From Dyella_D sp052115385 (GTDB lineage: Bacteria > Pseudomonadota > Gammaproteobacteria > Xanthomonadales > Rhodanobacteraceae), in contig NZ_JBFRGP010000008.1 of the NCBI RefSeq assembly GCF_052115385.1, forward strand, positions 133,200 through 197,199: a stretch of DNA of 64,000 nucleotides. The letters run 5' to 3'. The notes beneath the pieces are model-generated. The model ran no database searches and had not been told where the DNA came from. It was given only the letters and a program-made list of their open reading frames with translations. Positions 9,614-16,771 of this stretch are shown in pieces; the stretch's first letter is position 1, and every line of letters begins with the position of its first letter. The position numbers and the translations under genes were made by a program.

Positions 9614-10510
9614 ATGAATTCAGCCTTCGAAACCACACCCCTCGTCAGCGTGATCGTGGTCGCCGCCGACAGCGGCCTGACGCTGCGAGAATGTGTAGGT
9701 CGCGTGATGGCATGCAGCGTGCCGCTGGAATTGATCCTGGTCGACAACGGGTCTGCCGACGGCATCCCGCAGGCAATCGAGCGCGCCATGCAGCACGAGT
9801 CGCGGCTGCGTCCGGTCTACAACCACGCCAACCTCGGCTTCGGTCCGGCGGTGAACCGCGGCGCCGCACAGGCGCGCGCCAACGTGCTGCTGATCCTCAA
9901 TCCCGATTGCATGCTCGACGATGCCAGCCTGCGCCGCCTGCTGGATCTGCTGAAGGCGCACCCGAAGGCCGGCGTGATCGGCGCGGTGGTGTGCGACGAG
10001 CAGGGCCAGCCGGATCGCGCTTCGTATCGGCGCGATCCTTACCTCAAGCGCGCGCTGCGCAGCTTCCTGGGGCAGGGCAAGGGCGTGAACATCGGCGGCG
10101 AGATGCCGGGCGAGCCGGTGCAGGCCGAAGCGGTCTCCGGTGCGTTGATGGTGATGCCGCGCGTGGCGTTCGAGCATCTGAAGGGTTTCGACGAAGAGTA
10201 CTTCCTGCATTGCGAAGACCTGGACCTGTGCCGCCGCGCGCGCGACGCCGGCTATCAGGTGTGGCTGGCCGGCGACGTGCGCGTGCTGCACGGCAAGGGC
10301 GGCTCCAGCCGGCACCGGCCGGTGTTCGTGAGCTGGCACAAGCATCGCGGCATGTGGCGCTGGTTCCGCAAGTTCGATCCGGCAGCGCGCAATCCCCTGG
10401 TGTCCGCCGTGGTGTGGCTGGGCGTGTGGGCGCATTTCCTGCTGAAGATCCCGGGCCAGTGGCTGCGCCTGCTGCGCCGCCGGCCGGCGCCCGCGGCCAG
10501 CGACGCATGA
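9614..10510 (+). CDS. Glycosyltransferase family 2 (rhamnosyltransferase-like)
   Basis: The 298-residue protein has the GT-A fold pattern: VSVIVVAADSG at residues about 10-20, the nucleotide-binding DNGSADG, NHANLGFGPAVNRG, then ILNPDC in the metal-site position, and the acceptor-side motif GFDEEYFLHCEDLDLCRRARDAG near residue 190. This last motif is typical of WbbL-type rhamnosyl or similar transferases acting on surface polysaccharide. A C-terminal amphipathic or hydrophobic stretch may sit on the inner membrane. The start at 9614 fits the family better than the in-frame start at 9548. Its stop overlaps the start of the next gene (ATGA), so the two are translated together. Confidence 0.85.
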   Translation: MNSAFETTPLVSVIVVAADSGLTLRECVGRVMACSVPLELILVDNGSADGIPQAIERAMQHESRLRPVYNHANLGFGPAVNRGAAQARANVLLILNPDCMLDDASLRRLLDLLKAHPKAGVIGAVVCDEQGQPDRASYRRDPYLKRALRSFLGQGKGVNIGGEMPGEPVQAEAVSGALMVMPRVAFEHLKGFDEEYFLHCEDLDLCRRARDAGYQVWLAGDVRVLHGKGGSSRHRPVFVSWHKHRGMWRWFRKFDPAARNPLVSAVVWLGVWAHFLLKIPGQWLRLLRRRPAPAASDA

Positions 10511-11409
10511 GCGTTGCGCAGGGACGCGTCGCCACGCTGGCGACGCTCGGGCTGGTGGCGGTCACCACCATCTGGGGTTCCACCTTTTTCCTGATCAAGG
10601 ATCTGGTGGGGCGGATGGCGCCGGCGGATTTCCTCGCGGTGCGCTTTCTGATCGCGGCGGCTTCGATGCTGCTGCTGTTCCATCGCTCGCTGTTCCGGCT
10701 CGGCCGGCGCGAATGGCTGCAGGGCGTGGCGCTGGGCGTGGTCTACGGTGTCGCGCAGTTGCTGCAGACCAGCGGCCTGGAACATACCTCCGCCAGCATC
10801 AGCGGTTTCGCCACCGGCATGTATGTGGTGTTCACGCCGCTGCTCGGCATGGTGTTGCTGCGGCAGCGCCTGCCGTCGATCACCTGGGTCGCCGTGCTGT
10901 TGGCGGTGGGTGGCCTGGCATTACTGGCGCTGCGTGGTTTCAGCCTCGGCTATGGCGTGTGGATCACGCTGGCGTCCGCGTTGCTGTATGGCCTGCATAT
11001 TGTGGGACTGGGCGTGTGGTCGCGGCCGGGACATGCATTTGCGTTGTCGACTTTGCAGATGCTGGTGATCGCCGCAGTGTGCCTGCTGGCCACGCTGCCG
11101 CATGGTCCTTCGTTGCCGCCGGATGCGAAGGCATGGGTGGCGGTGGTGTACATGGCGCTCGCTGCCGGCGCCGGCGCGATGCTGGTGCAGACCTGGGCGC
11201 AAGCGCATATCAGCGCGACGCGGGCAGCGATCGTGATGACGACGGAGCCGGTGTTCGCTGCCGGGTTTGCGGTGGCGTTCGGCGGAGAAGGGCTGACGTG
11301 GCGGATGCTGGCCGGCGGAGCCTTGGTACTCGGAGCGATGTATCTGGTGGAACTGGCGCCGCGGCGCTCGAACGCTTTATCTGCCGAGGCCGCGCATCAC
11401 GAAGTGTAG
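10507..11409 (+). CDS. EamA/DMT-family transporter
   Basis: The 300-residue protein has ten predicted hydrophobic helices in two EamA repeats. Typical signatures are TTIWGSTFFLIKDLVGRMAPADFLAVRF at the start of repeat one, and VQTWAQAHISATRAAIVMTTEPVFAA in repeat two. Such proteins export amino acids or other metabolites across the inner membrane; the substrate is unknown. The ATG overlaps the stop of the glycosyltransferase. The TAG stop (11407-11409) lies inside the left arm of an inverted repeat that ends the gene. Confidence 0.88.
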   Translation: MSVAQGRVATLATLGLVAVTTIWGSTFFLIKDLVGRMAPADFLAVRFLIAAASMLLLFHRSLFRLGRREWLQGVALGVVYGVAQLLQTSGLEHTSASISGFATGMYVVFTPLLGMVLLRQRLPSITWVAVLLAVGGLALLALRGFSLGYGVWITLASALLYGLHIVGLGVWSRPGHAFALSTLQMLVIAAVCLLATLPHGPSLPPDAKAWVAVVYMALAAGAGAMLVQTWAQAHISATRAAIVMTTEPVFAAGFAVAFGGEGLTWRMLAGGALVLGAMYLVELAPRRSNALSAEAAHHEV

Positions 11410-11497
11410 GTTGGGGTGAGCCGCAGGCGAACCCCAACGTCGCGGTGCACATGAGCGTGACGATGTTGGGGTTCGCCTGTGGCTCACCCCAACCTAC
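11406..11497. repeat. Long inverted repeat A, copy 1, between convergent genes
   Basis: Two 33-base arms (11406-11438 and 11465-11497) are reverse complements with one mismatch, around a 26-base spacer. Each arm begins GTAGGTTGGGGTGAGCC when read inward. The TAG of the left arm is the stop of the EamA gene and the TAG of the right arm, read on the minus strand, is the stop of the DUF2127 gene. In RNA it would form a long stem and may act as a two-way terminator or mRNA end protector. A second copy is at 23332-23446. Confidence 0.92.
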
Positions 11498-12003
11498 GGT
11501 GCTTTCTTCGGCCTGGGCTGCATCGCAATCCGCACCAGATAAACCACGATCGCGATATTCCCCAGCAGCACCACCAGCTTCAGCCAGCTGAAGTGCGCAA
11601 TCGTCTCGTAGAACTCCACCGGCACCAGCGACCCGGTAGCGATCACCGTAAACCACTCCGCCCAATGCTTGCGCAACCACAGCCCCGTGCCCTCGGTGGC
11701 GAAGATCGCCGCATAAGCTAGCGCCACGATACCCACCGCCACGAACTTGCTCGGCCCCTGCTCCATCAGCAGGTTCACCAGCTGCCAGCGCAGATGGTTG
11801 CTGTCGGTCAACGACAGATGCTCCAGCCAGTGCACGAAGTGCTCGAAATGGACTTGCTGGTTGAGCCGGAACGCGGCCATCGCGACCAGGATCAGGCCGA
11901 TCGTCTTGATCCCCTTGTAAACGGCGATCACGCGCAGGCCGACGCTGTGTTGCGCCTCGATTTCCGAGCTTGGCCGGGTGAGATGGTGGTCTGAGTGCGT
12001 CAT
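11494..12003 (-). CDS. DUF2127 family membrane protein
   Basis: The 169-residue protein has about four hydrophobic helices. The family pattern is seen in LRVIAVYKGIKTIGLI at the N-terminus, a loop with HWLEHLSL, and ATEGTGLWLRKHWAEWFTVIATGSLVPVEFYE near residues 105-135. The biochemical function of DUF2127 proteins is unknown. It converges on the EamA gene, with both stops supplied by one inverted repeat. The start ATG at 12003 has only a weak ribosome binding site. Confidence 0.82.
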   Translation of the reverse strand: MTHSDHHLTRPSSEIEAQHSVGLRVIAVYKGIKTIGLILVAMAAFRLNQQVHFEHFVHWLEHLSLTDSNHLRWQLVNLLMEQGPSKFVAVGIVALAYAAIFATEGTGLWLRKHWAEWFTVIATGSLVPVEFYETIAHFSWLKLVVLLGNIAIVVYLVRIAMQPRPKKAP

Positions 12004-12081
12004 GGTGGCCGGGGATCTGGCGATACCCCTATTGTCCCTGGAGCCGCCTGGGGCGGGAATAGCCCAGTCGTAAGTTGCCGA

Positions 12082-12234
12082 TCACGGATCGGACTGAATG
12101 GCCAGCATGTTCATCACCAGCCGGATCATCGTGTCCTTGTGGGTGGGGTCGGACTCGGCAATCAACAAGGCCAGCGCGGCCAGGCCGATATCAATCAGGC
12201 TTGTCCGACCCGGCAATGTGCAGATTTTGCACAT
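12082..12234 (-). pseudogene. Short ORF, possible remnant of a lost gene
   Basis: A 50-residue frame starts inside the dyad at 12210-12240 and reads MCKICTLPGR at its N-terminus, then a hydrophobic helix (IGLAALALLIA), then a charged stretch (ESDPTHKDTMIR) and an LVMNMLAIQ helix before TGA. The composition is protein-like rather than random, with GC-rich third positions. I do not recognise a family. It could be a small membrane peptide or the 3' end of a decayed gene. No good ribosome binding site is seen. Confidence 0.3.
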
Positions 12235-12240
12235 TGCCGG
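12210..12240. promoter_or_regulatory. Perfect 13-bp dyad
   Basis: Arms CCGGCAATGTGCA (12210-12222) and TGCACATTGCCGG (12228-12240) are perfect reverse complements around GATTT. No run of T follows on either side, so it is not a standard terminator. It could be an operator or the end of a small repeat. Confidence 0.55.
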
Positions 12241-12610
12241 CTTCTATTGGAAAAATCCAGGCGCCCGCTCGCTATTGCGCTTGCGATATTCCGCGCTCTC
12301 CCAAAGCACATCAGGGACCGCACAACGTGGCTTTGCCCAGCAGTCATACCGGCAGCGCATCGATGCAAGCCGATGCCATTCGTCACCACGTTCCTTTCGC
12401 GCCTCTTCCCGATGACGATCCCGCCTACGCGCAATCCGGGTAGGCCAACGCCAAGTCCGCGCTGATCTCCGGTGCCGCATCCGGCACCCGCCGCGTGGCG
12501 TTCGATCCAGTCCTTCTTTCCAGCCGGCCATCGAGGCCGGCGATGCGTTCCGGTGCGCCATGGGATGGCTGCCGATAGCAGGGGATATCCATAGTGAGGC
12601 AGTCCAAAGT

Positions 12611-14269
12611 ATGTCGAACGCGATCAATAAGCTTCCGTATCACCGCGAGCTGTGTGCTGTTTTTGCGCTGACCTTGCCGGTCAGTGCTTTTGCGGCGATC
12701 ACGCCAGCGGCTGGCGGCGCGAGTGTCGCGCCGGGCAGCACGCCGGTGATCAATATCGTCGCGCCCAACAGTGCCGGCGTATCCCACAACAAGTTCGATG
12801 CTTTTAGCGTCGATGCGTCGGGTGCAGTGCTCAACAACAGCGTCAAAGCGGTGACGTCGCAGCTGGCCGGGCAGATCGACGGCAATGCGAATCTCGGCGG
12901 CCGCGCGGCCCGGGTGATCATCAGCGAAGTCACCGGCAAGACGGCGACGGCGTTGAACGGTGCTCTGGAAATCGCCGGCCAGAAGGCCGCGCTGGTGGTG
13001 GCCAATCCGAATGGCATCAGCACCGACGGCGCCAGCTTCATCAATGCCTCGCGCGTCACCCTGACCACCGGCACGCCCGAGCTGGACCGCTATGGCCGCC
13101 TGAGTGCGATCAACGTAGGCCAGGGCAAGATCAGTGTGACCGGCAAGGGGCTCGATGCCACCGGCGCCGAGCGGGCCGATCTGCTTGCGCGCAGCGTGGA
13201 GTTGAATGCCAAGCTTCAGGCCAAGCAGCTGCGCATGGTCACCGGCGCGAACAAGGTGGGCTACAACAGCAACTGGGTGAGCGCTGGCGAAGCTGCCGGA
13301 GACGCGCCGACCGTGGCGGTGGACGTGGCTCAGCTCGGCAGCATGTATGCCGATTCGATCCAGATGATCGGCACCGAGCAGGGCGTGGGCGTCAACGTGG
13401 CGGGCACGGTGCAGGCGTTGAAGGGCGGCCTTGCGCTCGATGCCGCGGGCACTGTGACGGTGGCCGAATCCGGCGTGCTGAAGGCGCAGAACGATCTGGC
13501 TGTGAGCTCCGGCTATGTACGCAGCTATGGCGCATCGCCCGACGGCGAGCAGGGCGTGAGCATCGCCGGCAAGTTGGAGGCCGCCACGGGTTCGATCGGC
13601 GTCGCCAGCACGGGCGCGGTGGATATCGCCGAATCCGGCGCGCTGAAGGCGCAGCGATATGTAAACCTGAGCGGCGGTTTCGGTCCGTGGGGTTATCCGG
13701 CGTCCGATACGGCAGGCGTGAACGTCGCCGGCAAGGTGGAAGCCGGCTCGCTGGCGGTCAATAGCGCCGGTGCGCTGAAGCTGGCCAAGTCCGGCACGCT
13801 GACCGCCAAGAACGATGTCTACCTGCGTGCGGGCGATCGCTACGGCTATGCGGCCGACAGCGGCATCGACGTGGCCGGCAAGGTGGAGGCCACGGCGGGC
13901 TCGCTCTATGCCAATGCTTCCGGCGCGCTCGATATCGCCGGCACCGGCGGCTTGAAGGCGCAGCGGGACCTGTACCTGTCCGCCTCGAACATGGACACCG
14001 CCGGCGAGCTGACCACGGTCAAGGGCAATCTCTACGCCCGTGGCCCGGGCTTGTGGTCGCGCGAGTCGAGCAAGTTCGTCAACAGCGGCACGATCTCGGC
14101 GGGTGGCCGGGCCTACGTCACCGGTTTCGACGACAAGGCAGTGAACGGCACCATCCACAGCGCCAAGGGCGACTTCCTGCTGGACGAATACGGCCACCAG
14201 CTGAAGTCGGGCAGCGAGGACCACACGGGTTCGGACTACAAGGCCAGGTGGGGCAGCTGGATGTGGTGA
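12611..14269 (+). CDS. Short FHA/TPS-domain exoprotein (two-partner secretion type)
   Basis: The 552-residue protein has a signal peptide (ALTLPVSAFA, cleavage about residue 31) and a TPS domain covering residues about 45-250. Hallmarks are INIVAPNSAGVSHNKFDAF, the NPNGI motif (VVANPNGIS, near residue 133) and INASRVTLTTG. After it come about five loosely repeated units of 45-65 residues (GVNVAGTVQA, GVSIAGKLEA, GVNVAGKVEA, GIDVAGKVEA with ALDIA/ALKLA), which should extend a beta-helix. TPS exoproteins cross the outer membrane through a TpsB pore, but no tpsB is in the window. It is short for the family. The start at 12611 directly precedes the signal peptide; an in-frame ATG at 12560 is less likely. 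Confidence 0.8.
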   Translation: MSNAINKLPYHRELCAVFALTLPVSAFAAITPAAGGASVAPGSTPVINIVAPNSAGVSHNKFDAFSVDASGAVLNNSVKAVTSQLAGQIDGNANLGGRAARVIISEVTGKTATALNGALEIAGQKAALVVANPNGISTDGASFINASRVTLTTGTPELDRYGRLSAINVGQGKISVTGKGLDATGAERADLLARSVELNAKLQAKQLRMVTGANKVGYNSNWVSAGEAAGDAPTVAVDVAQLGSMYADSIQMIGTEQGVGVNVAGTVQALKGGLALDAAGTVTVAESGVLKAQNDLAVSSGYVRSYGASPDGEQGVSIAGKLEAATGSIGVASTGAVDIAESGALKAQRYVNLSGGFGPWGYPASDTAGVNVAGKVEAGSLAVNSAGALKLAKSGTLTAKNDVYLRAGDRYGYAADSGIDVAGKVEATAGSLYANASGALDIAGTGGLKAQRDLYLSASNMDTAGELTTVKGNLYARGPGLWSRESSKFVNSGTISAGGRAYVTGFDDKAVNGTIHSAKGDFLLDEYGHQLKSGSEDHTGSDYKARWGSWMW

Positions 14270-14307
14270 GTCGCGATCTGATTTAGCCGATCAGGTTCGC
14301 CAAGAAA

Positions 14308-14342
14308 AACGGCCGGGGCGCAAACCCCGGCCGTTCTGTTTA
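14308..14342 (+). terminator. Rho-independent terminator after the TPS exoprotein
   Basis: Perfect 11-bp stem AACGGCCGGGG (14308-14318) with CCCCGGCCGTT (14325-14335), six-base loop CGCAAA, followed by CTGTTTAT. It lies about 40 bases past the exoprotein stop and also faces the 3' end of the minus-strand ybdD-type gene. Confidence 0.85.
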
Positions 14343-14356
14343 TCAGGACGGAAAGC

Positions 14357-14551
14357 TCAGCAGCAGCGTCCACCCGTCCCCTTGTAGCGCGCCACCTGGC
14401 GCTCGCGGAAGAACTCCGCATAGGTGGGCACTTCGCGTTCCGGATGATGCTCGCGCAGATGCTTCACATAGACGTCGTAGTCCGGAACGCCGCAGCACAG
14501 GCGGGCGGTCTGTACCGCCCATTTCCGGAATGCGTGGAAACTGGCTTTCAT
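14357..14551 (-). CDS. ybdD: YbdD/YjiX family small protein (DUF466)
   Basis: The 64-residue protein matches the YbdD/YjiX family: an N-terminal RKWAVQTARLCCGVPDYDVYVKHLREHHPE block, then PTYAEFFRERQVARYKG and a Cys-rich end. In E. coli the family member is encoded just after the CstA or BtsT pyruvate/peptide transporter and supports its transport activity. Here it follows cstA by 10 bases on the same strand, the classic arrangement. Confidence 0.92.
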   Translation of the reverse strand: MKASFHAFRKWAVQTARLCCGVPDYDVYVKHLREHHPEREVPTYAEFFRERQVARYKGTGGRCC

Positions 14552-14561
14552 GGCATGGCCC

Positions 14562-16637
14562 TCAGGGGGTGGGTGCGCTTGCCAGCGCCACGTACGGTTC
14601 CTCGTGCGCGGTCGGATGGTTGATGCGCCAGGCTTTCATGATGGCATTGATGGCGAAGCCGGCCATGGTCACCACCAGCAGCATGAAGATGCCGGTCAGC
14701 GCGGCGTCGACGTAGTTGTTGGTGACGATGCGCTGCATCTCCTCCGCGGTCTTGGCCGGCGCCAGCAACTTGCCGTCGGCGGCGGCCTGCGCGTACTTCT
14801 GCGCGGCGGCGCTGAAGCTGATCGAACCGACCAGCTTGTAATAGCCGGCGGTGAGCGTGCACACCACCAGCCAGATCGCCGGGATACCGGGCACCCACAC
14901 GTAGCGTTCGCGCTTGAGCTTCACCGTCACCACCGTGGCCAGCATCAGCGCCACCGCGGCCAGCATCTGGTTGGCGATGCCGAACAACGGCCACAAGGTA
15001 TTGATGCCGCCCAGTGGATCGACCGCGCCCTGGTACAGGAAATAACCCCACAGGCCCACGCAGATCGCGGTGGCGATCAGATTGCCCGCCCACGACTCGG
15101 TGTGCTTCAGCGGCTCGTGGATCAGGCCGGCGATCTCCTGGATCATGAAGCGGCCCACGCGCGTGCCGGCGTCCACCGTGGTGAGGATGAACAGCGCTTC
15201 GAACAGGATGGCGTAGTGGTACCAGAACGCCATCATGCCTTCGCCGGGGATGATCCCGTGCAGCAGCTGGGCCATGCCCACCGCCAGTGTCGGTGCACCG
15301 CCGGCGCGGCTGAGGATGCTGCTCTCGCCGATGTTCTTCGCCGTGTTCAACAGCTCGTCGGGCGAGACTACGAAGCCCCACTGGCTGATGGTGGTGGCGG
15401 CCTGCTGCGCGGTGGTGCCGATCAGCGCGCCGGGCGAGTTCATCGCGAAGTACACGCCGGGATGCAGCGACGCGGCGGCGATCAGCGCCATGATGGCGAC
15501 GAAGGCTTCCATCAGCATGCCACCGTAGCCGACCATGCGCGCCTCGCCCTCATTGCTGAGCAGCTTGGGCGTGGTGCCGGAGGCGATGATCGAGTGCCAG
15601 CCGGACACCGCGCCGCAGGCGATGGTGATGAACAGGAACGGGAACAGGTTGCCCTGGAACACCGGGCCGCTGCCGTCGACGAACTTGGTCAGCGCGGGCA
15701 TCTGCAAGGTCGGCGCGGCCAGGAAGATCGCCAGCGCGAGCAGGGCGATGGTGCCGATCTTGAGGAAGGTGCTGAGGTAGTCGCGCGGCGCCAGCAGCAG
15801 CCACACCGGCAGCACCGAGGCGCAGAAGCCGTAGGCGATCAGCAGCCAGGCCAGCGCCTTGGCGTCGAAGTCGAACGCGGCGGCCCAGGCCGGTGCGGCG
15901 GCGATGAAGGCGCCGGACCAGATCGCCAGCAACAGCAGGATCAGGCCGATGATCGATACTTCGAGAATCTTGCCCGGCCGGATATAGCGCAGGTAGATGC
16001 CCATCATCAGCGCGATCGGAATCGTGCAGGCCACCGTCCAGGTGCCCCAGGGACTGTGCGTGAGCGCCTTGACCACCACCAGCGCCAGCACCGCCAGCAC
16101 GATCATCATCAGCACCAGCACGCCGAACATGGCGACGATGCCGGCCACCGGGCCGAGTTCGTCGCGCAGCATGTTGCCGAGCGAGCGGCCGTCGCGGCGT
16201 ACCGAAAGGCCCAGGATCATGAAGTCCTGCACCGCGCCGGCGAACACCACGCCGAACAGGATCCACAGCGTGCCGGGCAGATAACCCATCTGCGCGGCAA
16301 GCACCGGGCCGACCAGCGGACCGGCGCCGGCGATCGCGGCGAAGTGGTGGCCGAATACCACCCACTTGTCGGTGGGCACGTAATCCAATCCATCGTTGCG
16401 CAGCACGGCCGGGGTGGCGCGGCTGGGATCCATGCGCAGCACGTAGGCGTTGATGAACTTGCTGTAGAAGCGGTAGCCGATCACGAACACGGAGATCGAT
16501 GCGGCGACCAGCCAGATCGCATTGATCGGTTCGCCGCGGCGCAGGGCCACGACGCCAAGACACCACGCGCCGACGATGGCGATGGCGGCCCACAGGATCT
16601 TGCCTGCCGGGCTGGGTTTGCTGACAGCGGTATGCAT
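14562..16637 (-). CDS. cstA: CstA family carbon starvation / pyruvate transporter
   Basis: The 691-residue, many-helix inner-membrane protein is near the usual length of E. coli CstA (701). Family signatures include WLVAASISVFVIGYRFYSKFI, PTDKWVVFGHHFAAIAGAGPLVGPVLAAQMGY near residue 80, FAGAVQDFMILG, and SGWHSIIASGTTPKLL. CstA/BtsT proteins import pyruvate and perhaps peptides during carbon limitation. The start at 16637 has GGGAG seven bases upstream; the in-frame ATG ten codons earlier lacks this. An operon with ybdD follows. Confidence 0.95.
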   Translation of the reverse strand: MHTAVSKPSPAGKILWAAIAIVGAWCLGVVALRRGEPINAIWLVAASISVFVIGYRFYSKFINAYVLRMDPSRATPAVLRNDGLDYVPTDKWVVFGHHFAAIAGAGPLVGPVLAAQMGYLPGTLWILFGVVFAGAVQDFMILGLSVRRDGRSLGNMLRDELGPVAGIVAMFGVLVLMMIVLAVLALVVVKALTHSPWGTWTVACTIPIALMMGIYLRYIRPGKILEVSIIGLILLLLAIWSGAFIAAAPAWAAAFDFDAKALAWLLIAYGFCASVLPVWLLLAPRDYLSTFLKIGTIALLALAIFLAAPTLQMPALTKFVDGSGPVFQGNLFPFLFITIACGAVSGWHSIIASGTTPKLLSNEGEARMVGYGGMLMEAFVAIMALIAAASLHPGVYFAMNSPGALIGTTAQQAATTISQWGFVVSPDELLNTAKNIGESSILSRAGGAPTLAVGMAQLLHGIIPGEGMMAFWYHYAILFEALFILTTVDAGTRVGRFMIQEIAGLIHEPLKHTESWAGNLIATAICVGLWGYFLYQGAVDPLGGINTLWPLFGIANQMLAAVALMLATVVTVKLKRERYVWVPGIPAIWLVVCTLTAGYYKLVGSISFSAAAQKYAQAAADGKLLAPAKTAEEMQRIVTNNYVDAALTGIFMLLVVTMAGFAINAIMKAWRINHPTAHEEPYVALASAPTP

Positions 16638-16771
16638 GAACGGACTCCCACGGATGCTCATCCACAAGGGTCCGCTCCGCGCCGACAGGGGTCAATGCCG
16701 GCGGGTGGCTGCCGGCATTAGCCATTGGTCGAATGGCTCGCGCGCCGTGCCATGCGGCGCTGCCGCAAAGC

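Larger units (their letters stand above)
12004..12610. other. Degenerate spacer upstream of the TPS exoprotein
   Basis: This 607-base stretch has no convincing full-length gene. It holds a 50-codon minus-strand frame (12082-12234), a perfect 13-bp dyad (12210-12240), and then about 320 bases of mixed composition without coding character. It looks like decayed sequence, possibly the remains of genes that once lay beside the exoprotein, but this is inference only. Confidence 0.5.

Noticed and set aside
16694..16719. Terminator between the hybrid kinase and cstA
   Set aside because: There is a 9-bp hairpin (AATGCCGGC/GCCGGCATT) but no T run on the minus strand, so it was not called a terminator.
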